64,000 nt of DNA from Planctomycetota bacterium (GTDB lineage Bacteria > Planctomycetota > UBA8742 > UBA2392): the NCBI GenBank assembly GCA_016712285.1, contig JADJRK010000001.1, positions 3,534,001-3,598,000 on the forward strand, in the 5' to 3' direction. The translations under genes and the position numbers were made by a program. Positions 17,056 through 24,528 of this stretch are shown here, in pieces (positions within the stretch are counted from its first letter, which is position 1; the number at the start of each line of letters is the position of its first letter). The notes below the pieces were generated by a model. It was not told the DNA's origin, did no database searches, and worked only from the letters and a program-made list of their open reading frames with translations.

Positions 17056-18053
17056 ACACGATGGACCGACTGTTCGGCTGGCGGCACGCCCTCGATAATC
17101 CTGTCAGCCTGGGTGTGGTTTGCGCCGTCGCTGGCGTGCTGCTGATTTCGCCCCTGTTGATTCTCGTGATCACCCGCGCGACCTCGGCCAAACCGGAGTT
17201 CCGCAAAGAGTTGTGGGACCGCTACAAGTCCTGGCTGGTGATCGCGCCCGCCATCGCGGTGCCAATCCTTGCGGGGGCGGCCTGGACCATCGCTGCCGTC
17301 ACGATACTCGGTCTGCTGTGCTACGCCGAGTTCGCCCGCGCCACCGGGCTGTTTCGCGAGAAGCTGCTGAGCGCGCTGGTGGTGCTCGGGATCCTGGCCA
17401 TGAACTTCGCCGCGCTGGACAACTGGTATGCGCTGTTCATGGCACTGTTTCCGTTGACGATCGGGTTGATCGTGGTCGGCACCCTCGCGAAAGACAAACC
17501 GGCCGGCTACATCCAGCGGGTTGCGCTGGCGATACTTGGCTTCGCGTTGTTCGGCGGCGCGCTTGCACACCTCAGCTTTTTCGCGAACGATGCGAACTAT
17601 CGCCCGATACTGCTGATGCTGTTCCTGTGCGTCGAGCTGAACGACATCTTTGCCTTCTGCGTCGGCAAGACCCTCGGCAAGCACAAACTCGCGCCGAACA
17701 CCAGCCCGGGCAAAACCATTGAGGGCAGCATCGGCGCACTTGTTCTGACGACCGCACTTGCAACTGCGCTCGGCCATTTCGTGTTCGAGGGCACGGCCTT
17801 TGACAGCTGGCCTTTGCTGATCCTGCTGGGTGTGCTCATCAGCGTGGTCGGCCAGCTTGGCGACCTGACCCTGAGTTCCATCAAGCGCGACCTCGGCATC
17901 AAGGACATGGCCGCCACGATTCCCGGGCACGGCGGCGTGCTGGATCGCTTCAACAGCATGCTGCTGGTCGCGCCTGCGGTTTTTCATCTCGCACACTACG
18001 TGTTGCCTGCCGTCGGTCACGGGCAGGCTCAGCGCATCATAACGGGTGGATGA
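17052..18053 (+). CDS. Phosphatidate cytidylyltransferase (CdsA/YnbB-like)
   Basis: Makes CDP-diacylglycerol, or a related CDP-lipid, from CTP and phosphatidate. The 333-residue polytopic protein carries the CTP-transferase signature near its end: LSSIKRDLGIKDMAATIPGH followed by GGVLDRFNS. About eight hydrophobic segments precede and surround it. Its position directly after a CDP-alcohol phosphatidyltransferase resembles the ynbA-ynbB order, and the downstream gene encodes a PlsC-type acyltransferase that could supply phosphatidate. Start and stop overlap the neighbours by four bases (ATGA) on both sides. Because this is a four-gene unit, the enzyme may be a specialised copy and not the housekeeping cdsA. 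Confidence 0.93.
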   Translation: MNTMDRLFGWRHALDNPVSLGVVCAVAGVLLISPLLILVITRATSAKPEFRKELWDRYKSWLVIAPAIAVPILAGAAWTIAAVTILGLLCYAEFARATGLFREKLLSALVVLGILAMNFAALDNWYALFMALFPLTIGLIVVGTLAKDKPAGYIQRVALAILGFALFGGALAHLSFFANDANYRPILLMLFLCVELNDIFAFCVGKTLGKHKLAPNTSPGKTIEGSIGALVLTTALATALGHFVFEGTAFDSWPLLILLGVLISVVGQLGDLTLSSIKRDLGIKDMAATIPGHGGVLDRFNSMLLVAPAVFHLAHYVLPAVGHGQAQRIITGG

Positions 18054-18772
18054 TGGAGGCCTGGAAGTACGACAAAGCCGCCGACATCGGCCTCGCCCCG
18101 GGCGAGCGCGTGAAAAGCGTGCGGCGCGAGTCGGGCCTCGTCGCGACGGTTGTCCACCGAGTCTGGTGGGCATTTGTCAGGGCGTATCTGCGCCTGTGGC
18201 ACCGTGTGCGCATCGAAGGGCGCGAAAACCTGCCGCTCGACGTGCCTTTCGTGATCGTCGCGAATCATTCGAGTCATCTTGATGTGTTGGTGCTGGCGGC
18301 GTTTCTGCCCGGGCGTTTGCGCGACCGGGTGTTCCCGATTGCAGCCGGTGACGTGTTCTTCTCGCGCCTCAGCGTCGGGTGGTTCGCCGCGCTGTGCCTG
18401 AACGCGTTGCCGATCTGGCGCAAAAAGGCCGGCGCCCACGCATTGGCAGACTTGCGTGAAAGGCTGGTGGAGGACCGCTGCGGTTACGTGCTGTTCCCGG
18501 AGGGCAGCCGCGCCCGCGACGGCAAACTAGCCGATTTCAAGCCGGGGCTGGGCATGCTCGTGGCGGGTACGAACGTGCCGGTCATACCTTGCCACCTGCA
18601 AGGCGCGTTCGAGGCCATGCCGCCCCACGCGATGTTTCCGCGCCCGCGTAAGCTTGTGCTGCGCGTCGGCAAACCCCTCGACTGCAGCCAGCTCAGCAAC
18701 GACCGCGCAGGCTGGATGGGCATCACGCAGTCAGCCCGCGCAAGCGTCGTTGAACTGTCGACTCAATCCTGA
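18050..18772 (+). CDS. 1-acylglycerol-3-phosphate O-acyltransferase (PlsC-like)
   Basis: Adds a second acyl chain to lysophosphatidic acid. The 240-residue protein has the catalytic HX4D motif NHSSHLD (His73, Asp78) and the glycerol-phosphate binding motif VLFPEGSRARDGKL near residue 151, with VPVIPCHLQGAFEAMP further on. An N-terminal hydrophobic helix (VWWAFVRAYLRLW) probably tethers it to the inner membrane. ATG 18050 overlaps the TGA of the CdsA-like gene. It is the last gene of the operon, which can thus run from lysophosphatidate to CDP-lipid to a finished phospholipid, with a transporter at the head. Confidence 0.92.
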   Translation: MMEAWKYDKAADIGLAPGERVKSVRRESGLVATVVHRVWWAFVRAYLRLWHRVRIEGRENLPLDVPFVIVANHSSHLDVLVLAAFLPGRLRDRVFPIAAGDVFFSRLSVGWFAALCLNALPIWRKKAGAHALADLRERLVEDRCGYVLFPEGSRARDGKLADFKPGLGMLVAGTNVPVIPCHLQGAFEAMPPHAMFPRPRKLVLRVGKPLDCSQLSNDRAGWMGITQSARASVVELSTQS

Positions 18773-18849
18773 ACGGTCACGACAACTCTGCCATTGGCGC
18801 GCCCCTGTTCAATGTAGCCAAATTGCATCGGCGCGCCGCGATGCTCACG
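18763..18849 (-). pseudogene. C-terminal remnant of an MDR oxidoreductase
   Basis: On the minus strand a short frame ends at TGA 18763-18765 and reads ...GAPMQFGYIEQGRANGRVVV-TVQD. This is the usual C-terminus of zinc-independent quinone oxidoreductases and aligns with IRYLESGHVSGKIVLKV at the end of the intact enzyme at 10867. A stop codon lies a few residues upstream and nothing before it resembles the rest of the gene, so only a fragment is left. Its end overlaps the last codons of the PlsC-like gene on the other strand. Confidence 0.6.
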
Positions 18850-18861
18850 CTTTGGCGAATG

Positions 18862-19302
18862 TTAGTCCTCTCCGAGGGAAGTTTTCATTCGGTCTTCAAA
18901 CGTCCGCTTGCCTGGCCAGCCCCATATCCTCTTGCCCATGTGGTATGTCGCCAACTCCAAGGGTGCTCCGTGTTTGGTTAGCTCCACTTGGTCGCCATGT
19001 GCCAAGCCGTGGCTCCACCTTGCTATGCTGTAGATTTCCCCCGACCTATAGTGGTAAACCCAAATCCCCTCCTGATATCCTTGTACAACCAAGCCTTGGG
19101 CGGCGCGTTCCCCACTTGGGTAGTATCCTGTCCAAATCCCCGAGAAGGCGTTTCCGCGTGAATCTGTGATACGAATCTGAGGGCAGTCAATTTGCTTTTT
19201 GTGGGGGCGAGAAGATGCAAGAGTACTGCAACCCATTAGGAAGAAGCAGATGGACACGATCGCCCCAATCTGTGCGACCCGTTGCTGAGTCTTCGTTCCC
19301 AT
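18862..19302 (-). CDS. MORN-repeat lipoprotein
   Basis: The 146-residue protein has a lipoprotein signal peptide with lipobox LMGC (VAQIGAIVSICFFLMGC) followed by a short MORN_2/YwqK-like region: GIWTGYYPSGERAAQGLVV, GYQEGIWVYHYRSGEI, WSHGLAHGDQVEL, LATYHMGKRIWGW. MORN-type repeats bind lipids or proteins; here they would sit on a membrane surface. The codons are visibly less GC-rich than those of its neighbours, and it stands beside a broken oxidoreductase fragment, so it may be acquired. I chose ATG 19302 with AAGGG upstream; an in-frame ATG at 19317 lacks a ribosome site. Similarity to YwqK antitoxins is only through the repeat and no partner is visible. Confidence 0.72.
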   Translation of the reverse strand: MGTKTQQRVAQIGAIVSICFFLMGCSTLASSRPHKKQIDCPQIRITDSRGNAFSGIWTGYYPSGERAAQGLVVQGYQEGIWVYHYRSGEIYSIARWSHGLAHGDQVELTKHGAPLELATYHMGKRIWGWPGKRTFEDRMKTSLGED

Positions 19303-19378
19303 GCCTTTGCCCTTCATTGTTGGTGTGATTTTAGCCGGCTGCCTGCGGCATCGCGATCCCGATCCCGATCTGCGCGGG

Positions 19379-20878
19379 CTAACGCTTGTTCAGGGCTAGG
19401 CCGTGGTACCCGGCTTTGGTCCATGTTTGCAGATCTTCTCGCAGTGCGGTTGCTTGGGCCTTGTGGCTGCCTGTTGTTGCGGCTTCGAGGTTGCGCAAAT
19501 GCAGCACCCTGGTGTCTACCCTAGGCGTGAATTCCGGGACTACCTTGCGCAGCGCAGCTGAGGCCGCGTCGGTCCAGTGCCGCAGGCTTTGCTGGTCACG
19601 GGCGTGCCTTGCCACCTGTGCGCCGTGCGTGGTGATCAGCAGTTGCCGCATGGTCTCGTTGGCGGCCACGGGCGGGTTGCGCTCAATCATCTGCTGGTAC
19701 TCTTTCGCGACGCTCTTGCGGCCCTGCGTGGCGCGCAGCAGCAAGTGCGCCACCTGGGCGTCGAACTCTTCGGGCGGGATCACGTGCTCACCGATGCCTG
19801 TCAGGTGGTCCAGCGCATGCTGCAACGAAGCGGCGTCTTCGTGAAAGCACGCCAGCCGCACCAGAAACCGCGACCGTGCCCGCGAGTTCGCGCCATAACC
19901 ATACGCGTCGCGATAGCCCATCACGCCCGCCAGCGTCAGCCCGCGCAGCAGCATCACCGTGCCCAGCATGCTGTCGGGCGGCAGCTTGGGGCATGTTTTG
20001 TTCAGGATCGGCAGGCCTTCATCCAGCCGGCCGACTTCGACAAGGCTGCCCGCGTGCAGCACGCGCACGCTCAGCACCGAGAAGTGGTCGGCCAATGCAT
20101 CGGGCACCAGCGACAGAATCGCGCCGCTGACCCGGATCGTCTCGGCCATGCGCGCGGTTTCGCGCAGCTGCATCACGAAACCCAGGCTGATGCTCAGGCT
20201 TGCGTCGCTTTCCAGCACGCCGTCGCGGATGCGCCGGGCAAACACGCGGCGCAGAAACTTCAGCGCTTCCTCGGTGTGGCCGGTCAGGTATTCGGTGCTG
20301 GCCTGGCAGCGGTCCAGGCGCTCGAGCACTGCATCGTCGGTGCACAGCCGCGAAAGCTCGACGGCGGTTTCGCGCAACGAAGTCGCGCGCGGCATTTCGA
20401 AGCGTGCCAGCGCGTCTTCCAGGTCGCCCAGCAGCGCGCTGATGACGGGCCGTGACCGTTCATTCATGCGCTCGCGCAGGCGGTCAAAGGTCTCCAGTGT
20501 CTCGGCCAGCTCGCGTACCACCTTGCGTTGGCGGTCGCCGACGACGGCGCCCAGGCGCATGCGCGCCACGGCGTTCATGGCCTTGACCAGGTCGAGCAGC
20601 TCGCCGGCCTTGGCTGAGGTTTCGGCGCGCACGTCGCTGGTCACGGGCTCGCCTTCGCCGCGCATCACCCAGTCTGCACTGAGGTCAAATGCGTCGGCGA
20701 GTGCCAGGCAGAACTCGGCGGGGATGCGCCCGGCTTTCAGGTAGCGGTTGACGTTGGGTGCGGGGGTGCCGGTGCGGCGCGCGATCTCAATCTGTTGAAA
20801 GCGTTCCTGCAGGCGCTGCAGGCGGGTGCGCAGCTCGCGCAGGTAGGTGGCGGGCGATTTCACTTTCGTGTCTGCCAT
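19379..20878 (-). CDS. HTH-domain regulator with long helical (TPR-like) C-terminus
   Basis: The 499-residue protein begins with a phage-repressor/XRE-like helix-turn-helix (about residues 20-75: FQQIEIARRTGTPAPNVNRY, KAGRIPAEFCLALADAFDLS, ADWVMRGEGEP). The remaining 400 residues are almost entirely helical with repeated Leu/Ala patterns and Tyr/Gly turns, consistent with a TPR-like solenoid (for example CQASTEYLTGHTEEALKFLR). This organisation fits a transcription regulator that senses a peptide or protein partner. It is divergent from the giant exported protein at 20987 over 108 bp, which contain the small palindrome CCAG-TT-CTGG at 20890-20899, a possible operator. Its targets are unknown. 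Confidence 0.78.
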   Translation of the reverse strand: MADTKVKSPATYLRELRTRLQRLQERFQQIEIARRTGTPAPNVNRYLKAGRIPAEFCLALADAFDLSADWVMRGEGEPVTSDVRAETSAKAGELLDLVKAMNAVARMRLGAVVGDRQRKVVRELAETLETFDRLRERMNERSRPVISALLGDLEDALARFEMPRATSLRETAVELSRLCTDDAVLERLDRCQASTEYLTGHTEEALKFLRRVFARRIRDGVLESDASLSISLGFVMQLRETARMAETIRVSGAILSLVPDALADHFSVLSVRVLHAGSLVEVGRLDEGLPILNKTCPKLPPDSMLGTVMLLRGLTLAGVMGYRDAYGYGANSRARSRFLVRLACFHEDAASLQHALDHLTGIGEHVIPPEEFDAQVAHLLLRATQGRKSVAKEYQQMIERNPPVAANETMRQLLITTHGAQVARHARDQQSLRHWTDAASAALRKVVPEFTPRVDTRVLHLRNLEAATTGSHKAQATALREDLQTWTKAGYHGLALNKR

Positions 20879-20986
20879 GGCTCACGATTCCAGTTCTGGT
20901 ATTGCAGAGAGTCAATATGCCCGAATCACAATTCCATTCTTGTTACCTTTTGTGTGCGTGGCAATCCGGAACAAGGAGATTCGAAC

Positions 20987-23900
20987 ATGCGGTACTTGGC
21001 ACTCACGTTGTTCATTGCTTTGGCAGCGGCCCTTCACGGCGCAGACTACTGCGACGCACCCGCAACCTACGGCAGCCCCGTGATGGGCAGCGCGAACGTG
21101 ATCTGGCTTGGCCCCACGGCGACCAACGACGCGGTAAACCCGGTGACGCCGGTCTGGACCGGTGACAGCGACGACGGCCTGGTCGGCACGCCTTCATGGA
21201 GTTCATGGAGCAGTTTCAACACGCTCACGGTCAGTGTCAGCGGTGTGGCCAGCCAGACCGGCCCCGGCACCGACGCGATGGGGTGGCTGTGCCTGTGGGT
21301 CGACGCGAACGACAACGGCGTGTTCGAAAGCAACGAGCGGTACGAGATGATGCCGGGGTACCTGGTGCCCGCGGGCAACGACTACACGTTCGAGAACATC
21401 CGCATTCATGCCACGCAGGATTTCTCGCGCAACGGGGCCAACAAGGTCGCCGTGCGCCTGATGGTGCAGGAAAACATCGGCGGGCCGCCCGTGTATACGC
21501 CGAGTGGGTATCGCTACTTCGGCGAGGTCGAGGACTGGTTGATCGACGTGACGCCCGTATCGCTTGCGGTCTATGACGAGTTTCTGCGCGAGGCGACTGA
21601 GACGCAGGCGTACAACGCGCAACTGCGCACCGTCAACGGCACCGGCCCCTATACCTGGGCACACACCGGCGGCACGCTGCCGCAGGGCCTGACACTGGTG
21701 CAGCAGGGCGACTTCTTTGTGCTGTCAGGGGCGCCCGCGGCCGGCACTTCCGGCGAGCACCTGCTGGATGTGCAGGTGACTGACGCAACCAGCGCCGTCG
21801 CGATACGAACCATCACGCTTGAGATCACGCCTGCGCCGTTTCCGCTGCCGTTTCAAGATTCGTTTTCGACCAACAACCACTGGAAGCTCGGGGCAGACTG
21901 GGCGATCACGCAGGCCACCGGGTTCGTCGGCTATGGGGCATCGGGGCTTGGTTATCCGTGCACCGAGGCAAGCAACGACTTCACGCCCGGCAACACCGAC
22001 GACCTGATGCTGATCAGCTCGCCCAACGCCGACGAGCCGATCCTGCGCACGAAAGCCACGTACGCGGTTTCGCCCAAGATTGACTGCACCAATGCCTCGC
22101 AGGTCGAGCTGCGCTTCCGGCGCTGGTACAGCATTGTCATCAACAACTCGCAGAACAACATCAAGGTGGACGTCACGTCGGATGGCGCGAACTGGGCTAC
22201 CGTGTGGGTCCCGCCCTACCACCACAGCCAGGCCGCCGACATCAACTGGTCATTGATCATCATTGACCTGACCACGCACGCAGCCAACAAGCCCTGGATC
22301 CGCGTGCGCTTTCGGGTCGGCGAGCATGTCAAGCAGGACCAGGGAATCATCCCGGTCGGGTTTGCCGGCTGGGGCATTGACGATGTTGAGGTGCGCCAGA
22401 GCGCGCTGACTTCGCCACTGGTGGCCCATGACATGGAGTTGCAGTCACCCGGCCAGGTGCAGAATAGCGTCACCGGTTTGTGGTACCCGTTGATCTACCC
22501 GCAATCGGCCCACGTGTGGGAGGTCAAGGTTGATAACCCGACCGCGCAGGCTGTGACGATCAATGAAATCGAGGGCACGACCTTCGTCATCATGCAGCCG
22601 GGCGGCGTGGCGTGGTGGGACGGGCCGCCGTACTTCGCCGCCGCCGATTGCTGGCACAATTGGGGCACCTGGACGCTTGACCAGCCGGTGACCATTGGCG
22701 CCGGCGCAACGGATGTCGTGGTGCGCGGCCGCTATCACTTCAACAGTTCCCCGTTGCAGTACCTGCAGATCCTGTCCGACGCGCAACTCTATCTGCGCGG
22801 CACGCAGGCCGGCAGCAACCGCGACGTTGAGCTGATCGCCCGCACGACCTATGTGCCCAACGGCAGCCCGCTGCCCGGCGTGTATGTGTTCGAGACGCAG
22901 GCAGGAAGCATCCAGATCATGAACGGGGAAGCCGCCACGGGCTTGCGCGCTTTCGGCAGCCAGGGCGTGGGCACCGCGTCGGGATGGCAGAACATCGTGA
23001 TCGAGAACACCACCTCGCTGCCGTTGAACGTCGGCACGCCGACGCTTGGCGGCGCGGACGCCGGCGAGTTTGAGCTGTTCACGTCGAACCTGGTGAACGT
23101 GATTCCTGCCAATGACTGGACGTGGTTTTCCGTGCGGTTCCGGCCGACAGGCATGGGCACTCGCGACGCCACGGTTGAGTTCACGCATGCGGCAACGAAC
23201 ACGGGCACACCGTTCACGTTTGACGTCTCGGGCGTGGGCTCGGCCAATGCGCCGATTATTCTGGTGCGCGAAACCAGTGTTGCCGGCAACACCATCGGCA
23301 ACGGGTCGCCCGCGACGGGCATTCGCAATTTCGGCCAGGTGGACATCGGCGCGGGGCCGACAGCTGCGCGTGTCATCTATATAGAAAACACGGGCACGCA
23401 GGCGCTGACGCTGGGCACACCCGCGCTTACCGGCGCCGACGCCGGCGCGTATTCGCTGGACCTGACCGGGTACCAGCCCACGCTGGGGCCGGGGGCGGGC
23501 ACCACATTCAGCTTCCAGTTCGATCCGGCATCGACGGGCATCAAACAGGCTGCCATTGAGGTCACGCACAACGATACCGGCACCGCCGACCCGTTCGTGA
23601 TCAACCTGCTGGGCGAGGGCATTATCGCCGCACCCGTGATCGTCGTGGCCGAAGGCGCGCAGTATGGCACCAACATCGCGCCCGGAGCATCAGCCGCAGG
23701 CGGCCGCCTGTTCGGCCAGGTTGATGTCGGCGCAGGCGCGACACTCGCGATTCGCGTTTATATCCGCAATGACGGCTGGATGCCGCTGAACGTGGCTGCC
23801 CCGACGCTGACCGGCCCCAACGCCGCGGACTTCTTGATCGACACCGCGGCGTTCAACACGTCGCTGCCGGCGCTGTCTTCGACCTGGTTTGAGCTTGCGT

Positions 23901-24406
23901 TTGACCCGGTCGCCAAGGGCATCAAGTCGGCGCGCGTCACTTTCACGCATAACGACAGCACGGTCGTCAGCCCGTTCGACTTTGAACTGCGGGGCTTTGG
24001 TGTTGATGCCAACGGCGTGGTGATTACGACCACGGTGCTGGGCCACGCCAAGGTCGGCGAGGCCTACGCTGAGCAACTTGGCGCAGCACAGGGCACGCAG
24101 CCGTACACTTGGGCGCTGGCTTCGGGCGCGGTGCCGGCAGGCCTTGCGCTTGACCCAACGGGTGCGGTCACGGGCACGCCGAGCGGCTTGCACGGTGTGT
24201 TCCAGTTCGAAGTCATGGTCACCGACGCCGCGGGCGGCACGGAATCACAGGTCGTTCACCTGACGATCCAGCCGCCGACGGGCCACCTGGAAAAGAACGT
24301 GAACGGGTCCGACGGTGGCGGGTGCGTGGCTGCGGCGGGCGCAAACGTCGCGGCATGGCTGCTGCTTGCGCCACTGCTGCTGTGGCGTCGCCGCAAGTCG
24401 GCATAG
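20987..24406 (+). CDS. Giant exported protein: GEVED domain, putative-Ig, choice-of-anchor D repeats, C-terminal sorting tail
   Basis: The 1139-residue protein starts at ATG 20987 with AAGGAG eight bases upstream; a longer open frame to 20795 lacks a signal peptide and overlaps the divergent regulator. A signal peptide (LALTLFIALAAALHGA) is followed by a GEVED domain ending GYRYFGEVEDWLIDV, a putative-Ig module (PYTWAHTGGTLPQGLTL), a beta-sandwich region, then three HYDIN/choice-of-anchor-D repeats (each with FGSQGVG- or FGQVDIGAG-like starts and VEFTHAATNTGTPFTFDVSG-type ends). A second putative-Ig module follows, and the tail is GGGC, a hydrophobic segment and WRRRKSA. The protein is probably surface-anchored and adhesive. 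It shares tail type and Ig modules with the gene at 12860. Confidence 0.88.
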   Translation: MRYLALTLFIALAAALHGADYCDAPATYGSPVMGSANVIWLGPTATNDAVNPVTPVWTGDSDDGLVGTPSWSSWSSFNTLTVSVSGVASQTGPGTDAMGWLCLWVDANDNGVFESNERYEMMPGYLVPAGNDYTFENIRIHATQDFSRNGANKVAVRLMVQENIGGPPVYTPSGYRYFGEVEDWLIDVTPVSLAVYDEFLREATETQAYNAQLRTVNGTGPYTWAHTGGTLPQGLTLVQQGDFFVLSGAPAAGTSGEHLLDVQVTDATSAVAIRTITLEITPAPFPLPFQDSFSTNNHWKLGADWAITQATGFVGYGASGLGYPCTEASNDFTPGNTDDLMLISSPNADEPILRTKATYAVSPKIDCTNASQVELRFRRWYSIVINNSQNNIKVDVTSDGANWATVWVPPYHHSQAADINWSLIIIDLTTHAANKPWIRVRFRVGEHVKQDQGIIPVGFAGWGIDDVEVRQSALTSPLVAHDMELQSPGQVQNSVTGLWYPLIYPQSAHVWEVKVDNPTAQAVTINEIEGTTFVIMQPGGVAWWDGPPYFAAADCWHNWGTWTLDQPVTIGAGATDVVVRGRYHFNSSPLQYLQILSDAQLYLRGTQAGSNRDVELIARTTYVPNGSPLPGVYVFETQAGSIQIMNGEAATGLRAFGSQGVGTASGWQNIVIENTTSLPLNVGTPTLGGADAGEFELFTSNLVNVIPANDWTWFSVRFRPTGMGTRDATVEFTHAATNTGTPFTFDVSGVGSANAPIILVRETSVAGNTIGNGSPATGIRNFGQVDIGAGPTAARVIYIENTGTQALTLGTPALTGADAGAYSLDLTGYQPTLGPGAGTTFSFQFDPASTGIKQAAIEVTHNDTGTADPFVINLLGEGIIAAPVIVVAEGAQYGTNIAPGASAAGGRLFGQVDVGAGATLAIRVYIRNDGWMPLNVAAPTLTGPNAADFLIDTAAFNTSLPALSSTWFELAFDPVAKGIKSARVTFTHNDSTVVSPFDFELRGFGVDANGVVITTTVLGHAKVGEAYAEQLGAAQGTQPYTWALASGAVPAGLALDPTGAVTGTPSGLHGVFQFEVMVTDAAGGTESQVVHLTIQPPTGHLEKNVNGSDGGGCVAAAGANVAAWLLLAPLLLWRRRKSA

Positions 24407-24427
24407 GTTGCATGGTGCAAGCGCAAC

Positions 24428-24464
24428 GCCGGGGCCGGAGATTGTCTCCTGCCCCGGCTTTCTT
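24428..24464 (+). terminator. Intrinsic terminator after the giant exported protein gene
   Basis: Outer stem GCCGGGGC (24428-24435) with GCCCCGGC (24451-24458) encloses a second stem GGAGA/TCTCC and is followed by TTTCTT. It lies 21 bases after the TAG. Confidence 0.82.
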
Positions 24465-24528
24465 GCGGCTTCTGCGTTGACTCTGCGGGCGCAAGAGCGG
24501 AGCATGGCGCTTCCCACGGAGGTCGCCC

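Noticed and set aside
18862..19302. YwqK-type antitoxin of a toxin-antitoxin pair
   Set aside because: Only the MORN repeat is shared; the protein is a lipoprotein and no toxin partner is encoded beside it.
22445..23569. A 374-codon minus-strand frame inside the giant exported protein gene
   Set aside because: Antisense shadow; the plus-strand protein shows clear domain repeats.
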